A stretch of DNA of 64,000 bases, taken from the NCBI GenBank assembly GCA_910585605.1, contig CAJUFL010000012.1, forward strand, positions 13,393-77,392. Reading direction: 5' to 3'. Shown piece after piece: positions 17,910 through 26,684 of the stretch. The DNA is from an uncultured Lachnospiraceae bacterium (GTDB lineage Bacteria; Bacillota; Clostridia; Lachnospirales; Lachnospiraceae). The notes beneath the pieces are model-generated. The model made no database searches and was not told the DNA's origin. It was given only the letters and a program-made list of their open reading frames with translations. Each line of letters opens with the position of its first letter. Position 1 is the first letter of the stretch. The translations under genes were made by a program, and so were the position numbers.

Positions 17910-19145
17910 TTAAAAAACTTTGCAAAGGTTGGGCAGTATTTCCACACTTCTTTTTAAAATTCCATTCATATGTGCAATAGCAATCCCATAATTTGTAAAA
18001 GGTACTTTCTGATCCTTTGCACACTTCATGCGATAACGGACTTCCCTTTCATTTAACATGCAGCCACCACAATGCAGGATAAGTCTGTATTCCGATAAAT
18101 CCTCGGGAAACTCCGTTCCTGAACAAAATCTAAACTCCGGTTCTTTTCCTGTATATTCCCGAATCCATTTTGGAAGTTTAACAGTACCGATATCTTCACA
18201 TTGTCTGTGGTGGGTACACCCTTCCGCAATCAATATTTTATCTTTATCCTGTATGGAATCTAATGCCAGAACTCCCTTTACAGCAGTATCTAAAAAGCCT
18301 TTTTTCCGTGCCATTAATATGGAAAACGAAGTCAGATAAACATTTTCCGGGACAACTGCTGCTGCCTTTCTAAATACCTGGCTGTCCGTAATTACCATAT
18401 CCGGCTTAATCTCCAGCTTATCAAGGGCTTCTTTCAGTTCCGTATCCTTTGTGACAACAGATACCGCTCCTGCCTCTAAAATATCCCTTATCACCTGCTG
18501 CTGCGGCAAAATCAATCTTCCCTTTGGTGCTGCTGAGTCAATGGGAACCACTAAAACAACAATGTCCATTGGGTGAAGCAGATCTCCCACTATTTTAGAA
18601 TCATATTCTCCTGCCTTCACAAAATGAGCAAGCTTTTCCTTTAACGCATGAATACCCTCTTTTGTAGAAGCACTGACTGCTATCCCGCCAAGACAAATAT
18701 CCTGCCTTTTTTCTGCCCCAACGTAACTTTTTATATTCAACCCATCCTCTGTCAGATCCACTTTATTGTACACCGACAAATACGGAACCTGTTTTTCTTC
18801 AAAGAGAGCGATCATTTCTTTTTCTATCTCTGTGATTCCTTCCACACTGTCAATAACCAAGATTGCGAGATCTGTTTTATTTAAAACCTGCTTTGTCTTC
18901 CTGACCCGAAGTTCACCTAAACTGCCCTCGTCATCTATTCCCGGTGTATCTATCACCAGAACCGGACCTAGCGGCAGCAATTCCATAGCCTTATATACCG
19001 GATCTGTTGTAGTTCCCTTCGTTTCTGAAACCACTGCAAGCTCCTGTCCGGTTACCGCATTAACGAGACTGGATTTTCCAGCATTTGTCCGCCCAAAAAA
19101 ACCAATATGTATCCTATCCCCTGATGGTGTATGATTCAAACTCAT
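17910..19145 (-). CDS. hydF: [FeFe]-hydrogenase H-cluster maturation GTPase HydF
   Basis: HydF is the scaffold and GTPase that receives the diiron subcluster from HydE/HydG and delivers it to [FeFe]-hydrogenase. The 411-residue protein has the G domain (FGRTNAGKSSLVNAV; IDTPGIDDEG; NKVDL). A dimerisation domain follows, then the C-terminal iron-sulfur domain with CTHHRQC and LHCGGCML, which give the CxHx(n)CxxC cluster-ligand pattern. HydE and HydG are not in the window. It is convergent with sod, with the paired structured elements between them. Finding it implies a fermentative, hydrogen-producing anaerobe. Confidence 0.95.
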   Translation of the reverse strand: MSLNHTPSGDRIHIGFFGRTNAGKSSLVNAVTGQELAVVSETKGTTTDPVYKAMELLPLGPVLVIDTPGIDDEGSLGELRVRKTKQVLNKTDLAILVIDSVEGITEIEKEMIALFEEKQVPYLSVYNKVDLTEDGLNIKSYVGAEKRQDICLGGIAVSASTKEGIHALKEKLAHFVKAGEYDSKIVGDLLHPMDIVVLVVPIDSAAPKGRLILPQQQVIRDILEAGAVSVVTKDTELKEALDKLEIKPDMVITDSQVFRKAAAVVPENVYLTSFSILMARKKGFLDTAVKGVLALDSIQDKDKILIAEGCTHHRQCEDIGTVKLPKWIREYTGKEPEFRFCSGTEFPEDLSEYRLILHCGGCMLNEREVRYRMKCAKDQKVPFTNYGIAIAHMNGILKRSVEILPNLCKVF

Positions 19146-19412
19146 GTCATTTCCTCCTCTGCTGCATCATTTAATATATGATATAAATTGCAGTACAAAT
19201 ATATTTTACATTATAAAAGAAACAGGGTCAAATAACTCTGAATTCAGGGGATTTGGAATATTTTTAATGAATCTTAATAAATTATTTATCTTTTATGAGC
19301 CATTTCATGTTATACTATATAGAATAAATAGGTTTTTTACTATGTCATAATGAATGTACAATGTTTGTTGTATGTTAATTTCAAATTTACTATAACAGAT
19401 AGGTGGGATAAG

Positions 19413-20552
19413 ATGGACGAATATGGAAATGAAGAATTAACCGAAGCAGAATTGGAAGATATCCGAAGACAACGTGCCGCTGCAAGAAGGCGGAAGCTGG
19501 CAGCCAGAGAACGGAGACGCAAAAAAAGAATCCGCCAAGCTATTGTCAGATGCAGTATTCTGCTCCTGGTTGTTATCTTATTGATTACTGGAATTGTTAA
19601 AATGATCTCTGGTATCTGGAAACATTTTCACAAGGATAAATCTCCAGACAAAAAAACAGAGCAAATGACGGATAGCACCACAGAAGAGGTTACCACGGAA
19701 GAGGTTAAAGCAGAAATTGATGAAGCCATTGTGGCAAAGGAGCTTCCTGCTGACCGGGAAGCAGCATTGGCATTATTGCAGACACAGGGCGAAACTGATC
19801 CTGACATAAAGGCAATATGCGACAATGCAGCTGTATACTCTGATAAAATATTACAGTGCCTGGCGATTAATTCCGAGATGAAGCAGTTTGTAATAGATTA
19901 CCCTGCCAAGATCAGTATCGTATTTGATGGGAATTTCAGTGTAGATGTGCCGGAAGATGAAATTCCGCTCTTTTTACAGTTTGATGAAAAATGGGGATAT
20001 GCAGATTACGGGAATAATATCATCGGCATTAACGGTTGTGGACCAACCTGTCTGTCCATGGCATATGTCTACTTAAAAAAAGATGGTAACATGAATCCTA
20101 TCAAGGTCGCAGACTTCAGCGTGGCCAACGGACATTTAAATGAAAATGGAGATACCAACTGGACATTAATGACTGATGGTGCTGTGGCTCTCGGACTTAC
20201 CTCTGAAGAAATCACCCTTAGTAAAGAATCCATTCTTTCCTCACTGGAAAACGGTAAAGTAGTCATCTGCTCCATGTCACCAGGTGATTTTACCCGTAAT
20301 GGGCATTTTATACTGATTCGGGAATATAAAGACGGACTTTTCTATGTAAATGATCCCAATAGCGAAGCCAGAAGCCAGGTTGGCTGGGATTACAACCGGT
20401 TGAGCGAACAGATTTCCAATATGTGGGAGATAGGTGCCGGAAGCGACACTTCCAGCCAGCCAGACAATCCTGATTCTGACTCCAGCGAACAGACAACCCA
20501 AGCTGATACTCAGGAGGACACTCAGACCAGCAGTGAAACAGACGGTCAATAA
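19413..20552 (+). CDS. Membrane-anchored C39-like cysteine peptidase domain protein
   Basis: The 379-residue protein starts at MDEYGNEELT, preceded by AGGTGGGATAAG. A very basic cytoplasmic segment (residues 15-42, RRQRAAARRRKLAARERRR) precedes one membrane helix (about 48-64, SILLLVVILLITGIV). A Thr/Glu-rich linker follows, then an extracellular peptidase C39-like domain at about residues 190-345: NGCGPTCLSMAYVYLKK carries the catalytic Cys and NGHFILIREY the His, with VNDPNS completing the site. The tail is Ser/Thr/Gln-rich. Proteins of this type are common in Lachnospiraceae; the substrate is not known. The gene has its own terminator downstream. Confidence 0.85.
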   Translation: MDEYGNEELTEAELEDIRRQRAAARRRKLAARERRRKKRIRQAIVRCSILLLVVILLITGIVKMISGIWKHFHKDKSPDKKTEQMTDSTTEEVTTEEVKAEIDEAIVAKELPADREAALALLQTQGETDPDIKAICDNAAVYSDKILQCLAINSEMKQFVIDYPAKISIVFDGNFSVDVPEDEIPLFLQFDEKWGYADYGNNIIGINGCGPTCLSMAYVYLKKDGNMNPIKVADFSVANGHLNENGDTNWTLMTDGAVALGLTSEEITLSKESILSSLENGKVVICSMSPGDFTRNGHFILIREYKDGLFYVNDPNSEARSQVGWDYNRLSEQISNMWEIGAGSDTSSQPDNPDSDSSEQTTQADTQEDTQTSSETDGQ

Positions 20553-20629
20553 TCCTTACGGCAGGATATTCTTACACTAACTATAACACGAATAGTCCGA
20601 AAATGACTATTCTATACTATAATAACAGC

Positions 20630-20677
20630 GGGCGGTCATACCCTGAAAAAATCTTTCGTATGACCGCCCTTATTTTA
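20630..20677 (+). terminator. Rho-independent terminator after the C39-like peptidase gene
   Basis: A perfect 12-bp stem, GGGCGGTCATAC/GTATGACCGCCC with a 16-nt loop, is followed by TTATTTT. It separates the gene from convergent mntP. Confidence 0.9.
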
Positions 20678-20729
20678 GCAATGGCAGACAAAAATACAAT
20701 GTCCCGCCTGATTCATGCTTTGTATTGTT

Positions 20730-21323
20730 TTAAGGCAGAAACCCAAAATGCTCCAGAAGAATTTTACAAGCTAATAAGACAAGAATCACTCCGCCCGCAC
20801 ACTCTGCCTTATTTTTATATTTTGTTCCAAAAATATTTCCAATATGAACACCCGCCACTGCAATAACAAAAGTTGTGGCTGCAATCATGATACAAGCCCA
20901 CAATGTATTTATAAATCTATCTGCATCCCTGCATATAGATACCGGCACACAGGCAAAGGTAATTCCTACCGCCAGTGCATCAATGCTGGTTGCCACCGCA
21001 AGCAGAAACATTTCTTTTATTTTTAGAGTATCCGTTTCCTCCTCTTCTTCACCGGACACTGCCTCCTTGATCATATCCCCACCGATACATATAAGCAATA
21101 TAAAAGCAATCCACGGAGCAATCGCATTAATATAAGTTTTAAATTGTATTCCCAGCATATAGCCGATAAAAGGCATCAAACCCTGAAATCCACCAAACCA
21201 CAGTCCTACTATCATGCATTTTCCCACTGTCGCTTTTTGCATGGCAAGTCCTTTACAGACTGATACCGCAAATGCATCCATAGACAAACCAACTGCTAAT
21301 AATAACAATGTTGCAATATCCAT
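20730..21323 (-). CDS. mntP: Manganese efflux pump MntP
   Basis: MntP (DUF204/YebN family) exports Mn(II). The 197-residue protein has six hydrophobic segments arranged as two repeats, each starting with the conserved acidic pattern: GLSMDAFAVSVCKGLAM and AVATSIDALAVGITFACV. An acidic loop (SGEEEEETD) lies between them. The length is normal. A yybP-ykoY-type riboswitch with an overlapping terminator lies directly upstream, the classical control for this gene. Confidence 0.95.
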   Translation of the reverse strand: MDIATLLLLAVGLSMDAFAVSVCKGLAMQKATVGKCMIVGLWFGGFQGLMPFIGYMLGIQFKTYINAIAPWIAFILLICIGGDMIKEAVSGEEEEETDTLKIKEMFLLAVATSIDALAVGITFACVPVSICRDADRFINTLWACIMIAATTFVIAVAGVHIGNIFGTKYKNKAECAGGVILVLLACKILLEHFGFLP

Positions 21324-21376
21324 CGTTCTTTTCTCCTTTGCTTCATAAAATCATAGCCCGCCCAAAAATATAGAAA

Positions 21377-21413
21377 GAAAAAAAGACATATGTATAGCAT
21401 AAAGCTACACACA
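21377..21413 (-). terminator. Riboswitch-linked terminator upstream of mntP
   Basis: On the minus strand TGTGTAGC and GCTATACA form an 8-bp stem (one G-U pair) with a 5-nt loop, followed by TCTTTTTTTC. The 5' arm shares bases with the 3' strand of aptamer stem P1, so the two structures exclude each other. Confidence 0.85.
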
Positions 21414-21510
21414 AGTCTCATCAATTAAGACAAACCAGATTCTAACAAATCAGTATGTTGGCTTGCCGCACATCCTTTACTTCCCCTGTGCCGACTACTC
21501 CCTTATATGT
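21407..21510 (-). promoter_or_regulatory. yybP-ykoY (manganese) riboswitch aptamer
   Basis: Read on the minus strand, ACATATAAG (21502-21510) pairs with CTTGTGTGT (21407-21415) as stem P1, including G-U pairs. Just inside are AGGGAGTAG and, on the 3' side, TGATGAGACTTG, both characteristic of the yybP-ykoY class. Members of this class bind Mn(II) and turn on mntP-type genes. Position upstream of mntP supports the call. Metal binding would stabilise P1 and prevent the terminator, giving an ON switch. Confidence 0.88.
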
Positions 21511-21775
21511 TTACATTATTCTACTGTATAGACTGATATGTGTCAACTGTTTTATTTCTCTTCCTAAAGCATCCCCAGCAATCTAAACTCTATGACAATA
21601 AATTCATCTCCTACATAATTCTCTTTCGTGCGCAGGGAAATATGTCCCCTTATCTTTCATATCTGATATTTTTATTTCCTCCTGCAAAAAATAATTATCA
21701 TACCTTGATTATCTTGACAAAAAGCAAGAAAAAGCCTGCAACACTCGTTATATTACCTTCAATTGAAAAATATTA

Positions 21776-22927
21776 TCAGGACATGAATACCTCAAAAAAA
21801 TATGCATCAAATAGTATCTTTTCCATTTCTCCCACTCCCTCAATATTTTCTTTTTCCAGATAATCGAATATCTCATCAAAATGTCCTGAAGCGCCAACAC
21901 CAGTGGGATTAAAACCAATCAAATGTGCCGTTTCGTGAAATAATGTATCCTTCATCGCCCTCTTATCAGGACATGCATCAAAATTCACTGTTATTGTGTT
22001 ATAATCCCCTCCTGTCGCTATCAGGGAATCTGCCATAAGTGCAGCAGGCGTTGACCCATTATTGCTGCTTGTACCATAAATGGAAGTAACCCCTGCACTG
22101 TCACAGTAAATATTAATTGCAATACTCCGAAATTTGTCTTGTGCCTTATGCATAATCATTTCAGCCTGTTCCACAGTCGCTGTATATGCTTGTCTGGTAT
22201 ATCGTCCCGGAATTTGTCTCGTACTTATTAAACGTGCCATTGCTTCATCAAAAATTGGTCCAAGCATATCCTGATTTACATTTGCAATATGAGCCTCTAT
22301 ATGGTTCATACTGTTTATCACTTCGTCACAGGCTTCATTAAAGAGTCTTATTTTATCCTCTGGCACCCTCCTAGTATAAAAAATTTTAAAAGGAGTTTTT
22401 TCTGTCTTCCTCTGAATAATAGTCGGCTTTTGGGCATCATAATCTGCCTCTGTATAAAGCATTTCATTCTTCATATACATAAACATTAGTTGACTGAAAG
22501 ACTCTCTGATTTTGGCTTCATTGATCTCTTCATATCGTCCGTTCGCTTCATTCCATGTTGCAACTGGAGTATCTCCCACTCTCAATTTTCCATCTCTGTA
22601 ATGAAACCCTCTTATAATATTCTCTGCAAATGTTACCAGAGCTTCCGCTTCCTCATCATCCAACTGAAAAATCCTGCACAGCAATGGAGCCAAAGCTGCT
22701 GCCTGTTGTTCCCGATCATCCTTACTCATTGCACTTATAAAAGAATCTACTATTTCATCCGGTTCCTTTTGAATAACAGGCTGTACCTGCACAGATTTAT
22801 TTGTCTTCCTCTGTATCCTGATATCTCTATATAAGCCTTCCTCCAGAGTTTTTGACTGCTTCTCATCGGTATGCTTCTTTTTATTGACAGTGTACTCTAT
22901 ATCTTTTTGCTTTTGCTCATACATCAT
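21776..22927 (-). CDS. Zincin-like metalloprotease domain protein with IQRK motifs
   Basis: A 383-residue protein of unknown role. Near the C terminus is TLFHETAHLIGFN, a zinc-metalloprotease HExxH motif, followed by SGHFDEIFDYLE, where a third ligand could lie. The N-terminal half has IQ-type motifs: RIQRKTNK, VIQKEPDEI and TIIQRKTEK. IQRK stretches occur in DUF4157-type proteins near contractile injection system loci, but no such locus is visible here. There is no signal peptide. I chose the start at 22927 because TTGAGGTG precedes that ATG. It lies 20 bp from the EAL gene on the same strand, after it. A peptide-modifying or effector function is speculation. Confidence 0.6.
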   Translation of the reverse strand: MMYEQKQKDIEYTVNKKKHTDEKQSKTLEEGLYRDIRIQRKTNKSVQVQPVIQKEPDEIVDSFISAMSKDDREQQAAALAPLLCRIFQLDDEEAEALVTFAENIIRGFHYRDGKLRVGDTPVATWNEANGRYEEINEAKIRESFSQLMFMYMKNEMLYTEADYDAQKPTIIQRKTEKTPFKIFYTRRVPEDKIRLFNEACDEVINSMNHIEAHIANVNQDMLGPIFDEAMARLISTRQIPGRYTRQAYTATVEQAEMIMHKAQDKFRSIAINIYCDSAGVTSIYGTSSNNGSTPAALMADSLIATGGDYNTITVNFDACPDKRAMKDTLFHETAHLIGFNPTGVGASGHFDEIFDYLEKENIEGVGEMEKILFDAYFFEVFMS

Positions 22928-22946
22928 GATCACCTCAATTTTTTCG

Positions 22947-24599
22947 TTAGCTCTTATAGAGTAGTTTATCAAACTCCTCCGCAGTCATCGGCTTTGCATA
23001 GTAAAATCCCTGTGCCTTATCACAGCCGCAATCGCCCAAAAATTCTGCCTGTTCTTTTGTCTCTACACCTTCCGCTATCAAATCCAGCCCAATCGCCTTT
23101 GTCATCCTGATAGTATGCTCCACGATCTTCTGCCCTCTTGCAGAACCGATAAAATCCTGCAAAAATCCCCTGTCAATCTTAATGACATCAAACCGTGTGT
23201 CTTTTAGCATATTAAGAGAGGAATAGCCGGAACCAAAATCATCCATAAGCAAGGTATATCCATTCTCCTTTAACATAGATACACCTTCTGCTATGCCTTC
23301 CTCTTCCACAGTTTCCGTAATCTCTATCTCAAGATATTCTTTGGGTATCCGGTATTTATTGATCAGATCATTCAACACACGGATGAATTCCATATCCCTT
23401 AAATGCCGCCTGGATACATTGACAGAAATCGGCAATGGCTCTTTTCCCATATCTATCCATTTCCTGATCAATTTGCAGGCTTCTTCCCATATATACTGAT
23501 CCATTTTAATAACAAAACCATTCTGTTCAAACAGCGGGACAAAATCCATTGGCGGAATCAATCCTTTTTCCGGATGAATCCAGCGGACCAAAGCCTCCGC
23601 TCCAATCATCCTTTCTTCACCGATACTGTACTTAGGCTGTAAATACATGACAAACTCACCATTTTTCAATGCCTTTTCCATATTGTCTTCCACGAACTTT
23701 TTGATACGGACGCTCTCCTTCATCTTTTCTTCATAAAAAGCAATATGTGTCAATGCATTACCTTTAATACTTTGCCGTGCCAAGGCAGCAGCATCACCAT
23801 AAATCCTCAGATTGTTATGTATATCCTCCACCGCACAAACACCATAAACAAGGGTATAATCAATTCCCTTATATCCAAGCAGCTTGCTATCAAGTACATC
23901 GATAAAACGGTAGATATCCTCTGAGGTTACATAAGGTGTGATGATCATAAAAACATCCGCAGTCAGTCTGGCATACAACTGATGCCCGTTACAGATCAGT
24001 TTCAGGGTATGTATAAAATAATTAAGCATCTCATCCCCAAACGCCTCGCCAAATTGTTCATTAATCAGCTTAAACTTTGCCACATCAAACTGAACCAGTG
24101 CATATTTCCAATCCGGATGTTTTTCCATAATCTCCTTCGCACCATTTGCAAAATATGTTGGGTTTTTGTCGTTAGTTATAGTCTGTGCAAGCTGGATACG
24201 GTAAATCTCCTCCGGGTCCAATTCCTGTATCTCTAACACCATCTTACAAACCGCACCGGTTTCATCCTTCATAAGATGGCAGTTTATCCCGCAATAACAA
24301 TAAAAATCTCCCTCTGCTTTCAGGTGTAATGCTACTCCCAGCTTATTCTCCAGCACAGGAGCATATTTTCTGGCACCTGCCATTCCCGACCGTATTTTAC
24401 TGACAAAAGTATTACATAAGGTTCTATCCGCTTCCAGCACAATATCTTCCAAACCGTCTAATCCTTTATCCATGAGAATCTTTTTCGAAAAAGAGAGGTT
24501 CCCTTCTTCCACTAATTCCCAGCCCTGATTCTTCTTCCAAAACATTGTAAATACATTCTCATCTGATAAAAAAACCTCTGCCACTTCTTCAAATGCCAT
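22947..24599 (-). CDS. Cyclic-di-GMP phosphodiesterase with degenerate GGDEF domain (GGDEF-EAL)
   Basis: The 550-residue protein has an N-terminal sensor-like region (about 1-130), a GGDEF-type domain (about 150-280) and an EAL domain (about 300-550). The GGDEF signature is replaced by EAFGDEM, so diguanylate cyclase activity is unlikely. The EAL domain keeps the catalytic set: GAEALVRW, SVNVSRR, EIEITETV, MDDFGSGYSS, VIKIDRGF, AEGVET and AQGFYYAKPM. It should therefore hydrolyse c-di-GMP to pGpG. No signal peptide or membrane helix is seen. The start at MAFEEVAE follows GGAGGGGAATCT; the longer frame contains that site. Confidence 0.9.
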   Translation of the reverse strand: MAFEEVAEVFLSDENVFTMFWKKNQGWELVEEGNLSFSKKILMDKGLDGLEDIVLEADRTLCNTFVSKIRSGMAGARKYAPVLENKLGVALHLKAEGDFYCYCGINCHLMKDETGAVCKMVLEIQELDPEEIYRIQLAQTITNDKNPTYFANGAKEIMEKHPDWKYALVQFDVAKFKLINEQFGEAFGDEMLNYFIHTLKLICNGHQLYARLTADVFMIITPYVTSEDIYRFIDVLDSKLLGYKGIDYTLVYGVCAVEDIHNNLRIYGDAAALARQSIKGNALTHIAFYEEKMKESVRIKKFVEDNMEKALKNGEFVMYLQPKYSIGEERMIGAEALVRWIHPEKGLIPPMDFVPLFEQNGFVIKMDQYIWEEACKLIRKWIDMGKEPLPISVNVSRRHLRDMEFIRVLNDLINKYRIPKEYLEIEITETVEEEGIAEGVSMLKENGYTLLMDDFGSGYSSLNMLKDTRFDVIKIDRGFLQDFIGSARGQKIVEHTIRMTKAIGLDLIAEGVETKEQAEFLGDCGCDKAQGFYYAKPMTAEEFDKLLYKS

Positions 24600-24726
24600 A
24601 GATTCCCCTCCTATCATATTACCATATATCTCCTAGTCAGACACCTTACGCTCTTTGTTTATTAAGCACTATTCTAACAAAATATCCTTCCTTTGTCATC
24701 TGTATCTTATCCCCAAAAACAGGAAT

Positions 24727-25386
24727 CTACTCATCTAATCCATTTTTTACCGCATAAACTGCCAGCTGGGTCCTGTCTTTTAATGACAGCTTTTCCAACA
24801 ACTTTGAAATCTGGTTTCTCACTGTCCCTTCTGCCAGAAATAAAATTTCTGCAATTTCCCTGTTATCGTTCCCCTGTGCAATCAGTTTTAACACATCTCT
24901 TTCTCTGCCAGTAAGTGCTGCGGCAACGGATTCCTGCTTTTTTGTCTCTTTTCTTCCCGCTGCCTGCTCTATCCGGTTTCGCATAACACGGTACACCCCA
25001 TCACCAAAAATATTCATGCCCGCATATACTCTTTTAACAGAAGCGATTACCTTTTCATCTTCCAGTTCTTTTAATATGTAGCCATCTGCACCACTTGCCA
25101 GTGCCTTTTCAATCGTCTCCTCATCGTCAAAGGTTGTCAGCACCAACACCCGCACAGCTTCCAGTTTTTCCTTAATTGCATGAATCCCATATGCTCCATC
25201 ATAATCCGGCATACGCATATCCATCAGCACCACATCCGGCGTAAACACCCTGCTCTTTTCATATGCCTCTTTTCCGTTTTCGGCCAGTGCTACTACTTCT
25301 ATCCCATCATCCTGTTCCAAAACCGCCTTTAATCCCTGCCTTAAAATCATAATATCATCTGCAATTAACACTTTAATCTTTTCCAT
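24727..25386 (-). CDS. NarL/LuxR-family response regulator
   Basis: A 219-residue two-component regulator. The receiver has IADD (acidic pocket), Asp in VVLMDMRMPDYDGA (phosphorylation site) and the switch Lys in GYILKEL. The C-terminal LuxR-type HTH is LTGRERDVLKLIAQGNDNRE through LLEKLSLKDRTQLAVYA. AAGGGGGAG precedes the start. Its partner kinase would be expected just upstream, where only an N-terminal kinase stub remains, so this regulator may be orphaned. Confidence 0.94.
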   Translation of the reverse strand: MEKIKVLIADDIMILRQGLKAVLEQDDGIEVVALAENGKEAYEKSRVFTPDVVLMDMRMPDYDGAYGIHAIKEKLEAVRVLVLTTFDDEETIEKALASGADGYILKELEDEKVIASVKRVYAGMNIFGDGVYRVMRNRIEQAAGRKETKKQESVAAALTGRERDVLKLIAQGNDNREIAEILFLAEGTVRNQISKLLEKLSLKDRTQLAVYAVKNGLDE

Positions 25387-25509
25387 GCTGCACTCCCCCT
25401 TGTAACTGATTCTGTTTTAACAAACTCCATTCCTGTCATCTTCTATAAACTACCTGATACTACCCTTCTACCTGCTTTTCTCCTATAGAAATCAAGTATA
25501 TCCCTATAT

Positions 25510-25815
25510 TTAAACCGGAAGATATCTGCGTACCTTATGACACTCCCTTCCTGTATATAAAACCGCAAAATAATACCAGAAAACACCGATGAAACAAATG
25601 CCCAGGTTTCCAAGAAGATACGCTGCGATCAGTTCATTTTTTGTATCAGCCAGCAAAATTAGAACCTGTGAGCTGCACCAAAGGACTGCCAGCCCCTGGC
25701 AGACAAGAAAGATCCTGTTATACTTCTCTTCTTTTCCTCTTAGGAACAGTACTGCCATGCTAAAGCATACTGCTCCCATAACCAGCATATAGATGATCCC
25801 CAATACAAATGCCAT
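25510..25815 (-). pseudogene. Truncated sensor histidine kinase (N-terminal membrane part only)
   Basis: The 101-residue frame starts after TTGAGGAG and has three hydrophobic helices. GNLGICFIGVFWYYFAVLYT resembles the start of the N-terminal multi-helix region of Clostridial histidine kinases (His_kinase_N 7TM type). It stops at RRYLPV, 123 bp before the response regulator. No HisKA, HATPase or catalytic motif follows in any frame, so roughly 450 residues have been lost by deletion. The same strand and position immediately upstream of the regulator suggest it was the cognate kinase. Confidence 0.65.
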
Positions 25816-25859
25816 AATTATATTCTCCTCAACTGTCCCAGCCATGTCAGCTCATCTCA

Positions 25860-26500
25860 TCAATAACTGTCTTTTTCCTGCTTAATCGCTACCAGAACCA
25901 AAATCACTCCTGCCACAAACAGATATACCCACCATTCAATACTCAGCCAGAAATCTCTCGTAACATAAAGCACCAGCAAAACCAATGTTACCGAAGACGC
26001 TATAACATAATCTTTATGATATGTAATCGTTGCTGCCAATAGTATGATCACACCGACTGCCCCAAGGATCAAAACATTGATCAGACCTGCATTTTCTCCC
26101 AGAAGACAGCCATACTAAATTCAAAACCCTTTTTGCAGACCATTAATCTGATCAAAACAGGTACCAGCATAGCCAAATTTGCCATCAGCATATAAAATGC
26201 ATTGATGGGAAAAAAAAGCGTATCCTGTCCAAACAAACCGGTCATCACGGATAAGGTAAAAAATCCGGTAAATACTACCCCCAGATAAAACAACAGCCTT
26301 TCTGTTCTCTTCAACTTTGGATTCCCGGAAACTTTTACGGAAGCCGTAAACAGTCCCACCATACTGCCAAACAGAAGCATCCGTTTTCCTGACTCCAGTA
26401 AATACTTCCATGCAGTCGTCACAAAAATACCGCCTGCAATTACGATAAAGACTACACCTACCACCATTAAAAATATTGAAATCTGTTTTTTCTCTTTCAT
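25860..26500 (-). pseudogene. Frameshifted DUF2157-like membrane protein
   Basis: Two open fragments in different frames look like one gene. The first (26500 to 26081) starts MKEKKQISIFLMVVGVVF after AAGAGGTG and encodes several membrane helices with KLKRTERLLFYLGVVFTG, as in Lachnospiraceae DUF2157-like proteins. It ends at FWEKMQV. In another frame the sequence continues GENAGLINVLILGAVG into the second fragment, ending VAIKQEKDSY at 25860. A small indel near 26090-26115 best explains this. The combined length of about 215 residues is also short, so an internal deletion is possible. Confidence 0.6.
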
Positions 26501-26634
26501 AATAAACACCTCTTTCTGTATACTGTTCCATAATCGTTGACTGGCAGCCTTCATGCCTGCTGATTAAGTCCTTGTTATATCTACAGTATACAGGGATTCT
26601 TCCCATCCGGTCAGATGCCATCTGCCACAACGTC

Positions 26635-26661
26635 AAAAAAAGACAGTGACAAATGTCACTG
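26635..26661 (-). terminator. Rho-independent terminator after the AGCS symporter gene
   Basis: On the minus strand CAGTGAC/GTCACTG forms a 7-bp stem with a 4-nt loop, followed by T and a run of seven T. It lies just downstream of the symporter stop. Confidence 0.88.
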
Positions 26662-26684
26662 CCTCCGCTGTTTTATCATGATCT

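Noticed and set aside
17232..18024. Several 60-80 codon frames inside the structured elements (both strands)
   Set aside because: They cross the inverted-repeat arms and show no protein-like composition or ribosome sites.
26121..26636. 171-codon minus-strand frame overlapping the DUF2157-like fragment
   Set aside because: Shadow of the membrane protein in another frame; the fragment at 26081-26500 has the ribosome site and hydrophobic pattern.
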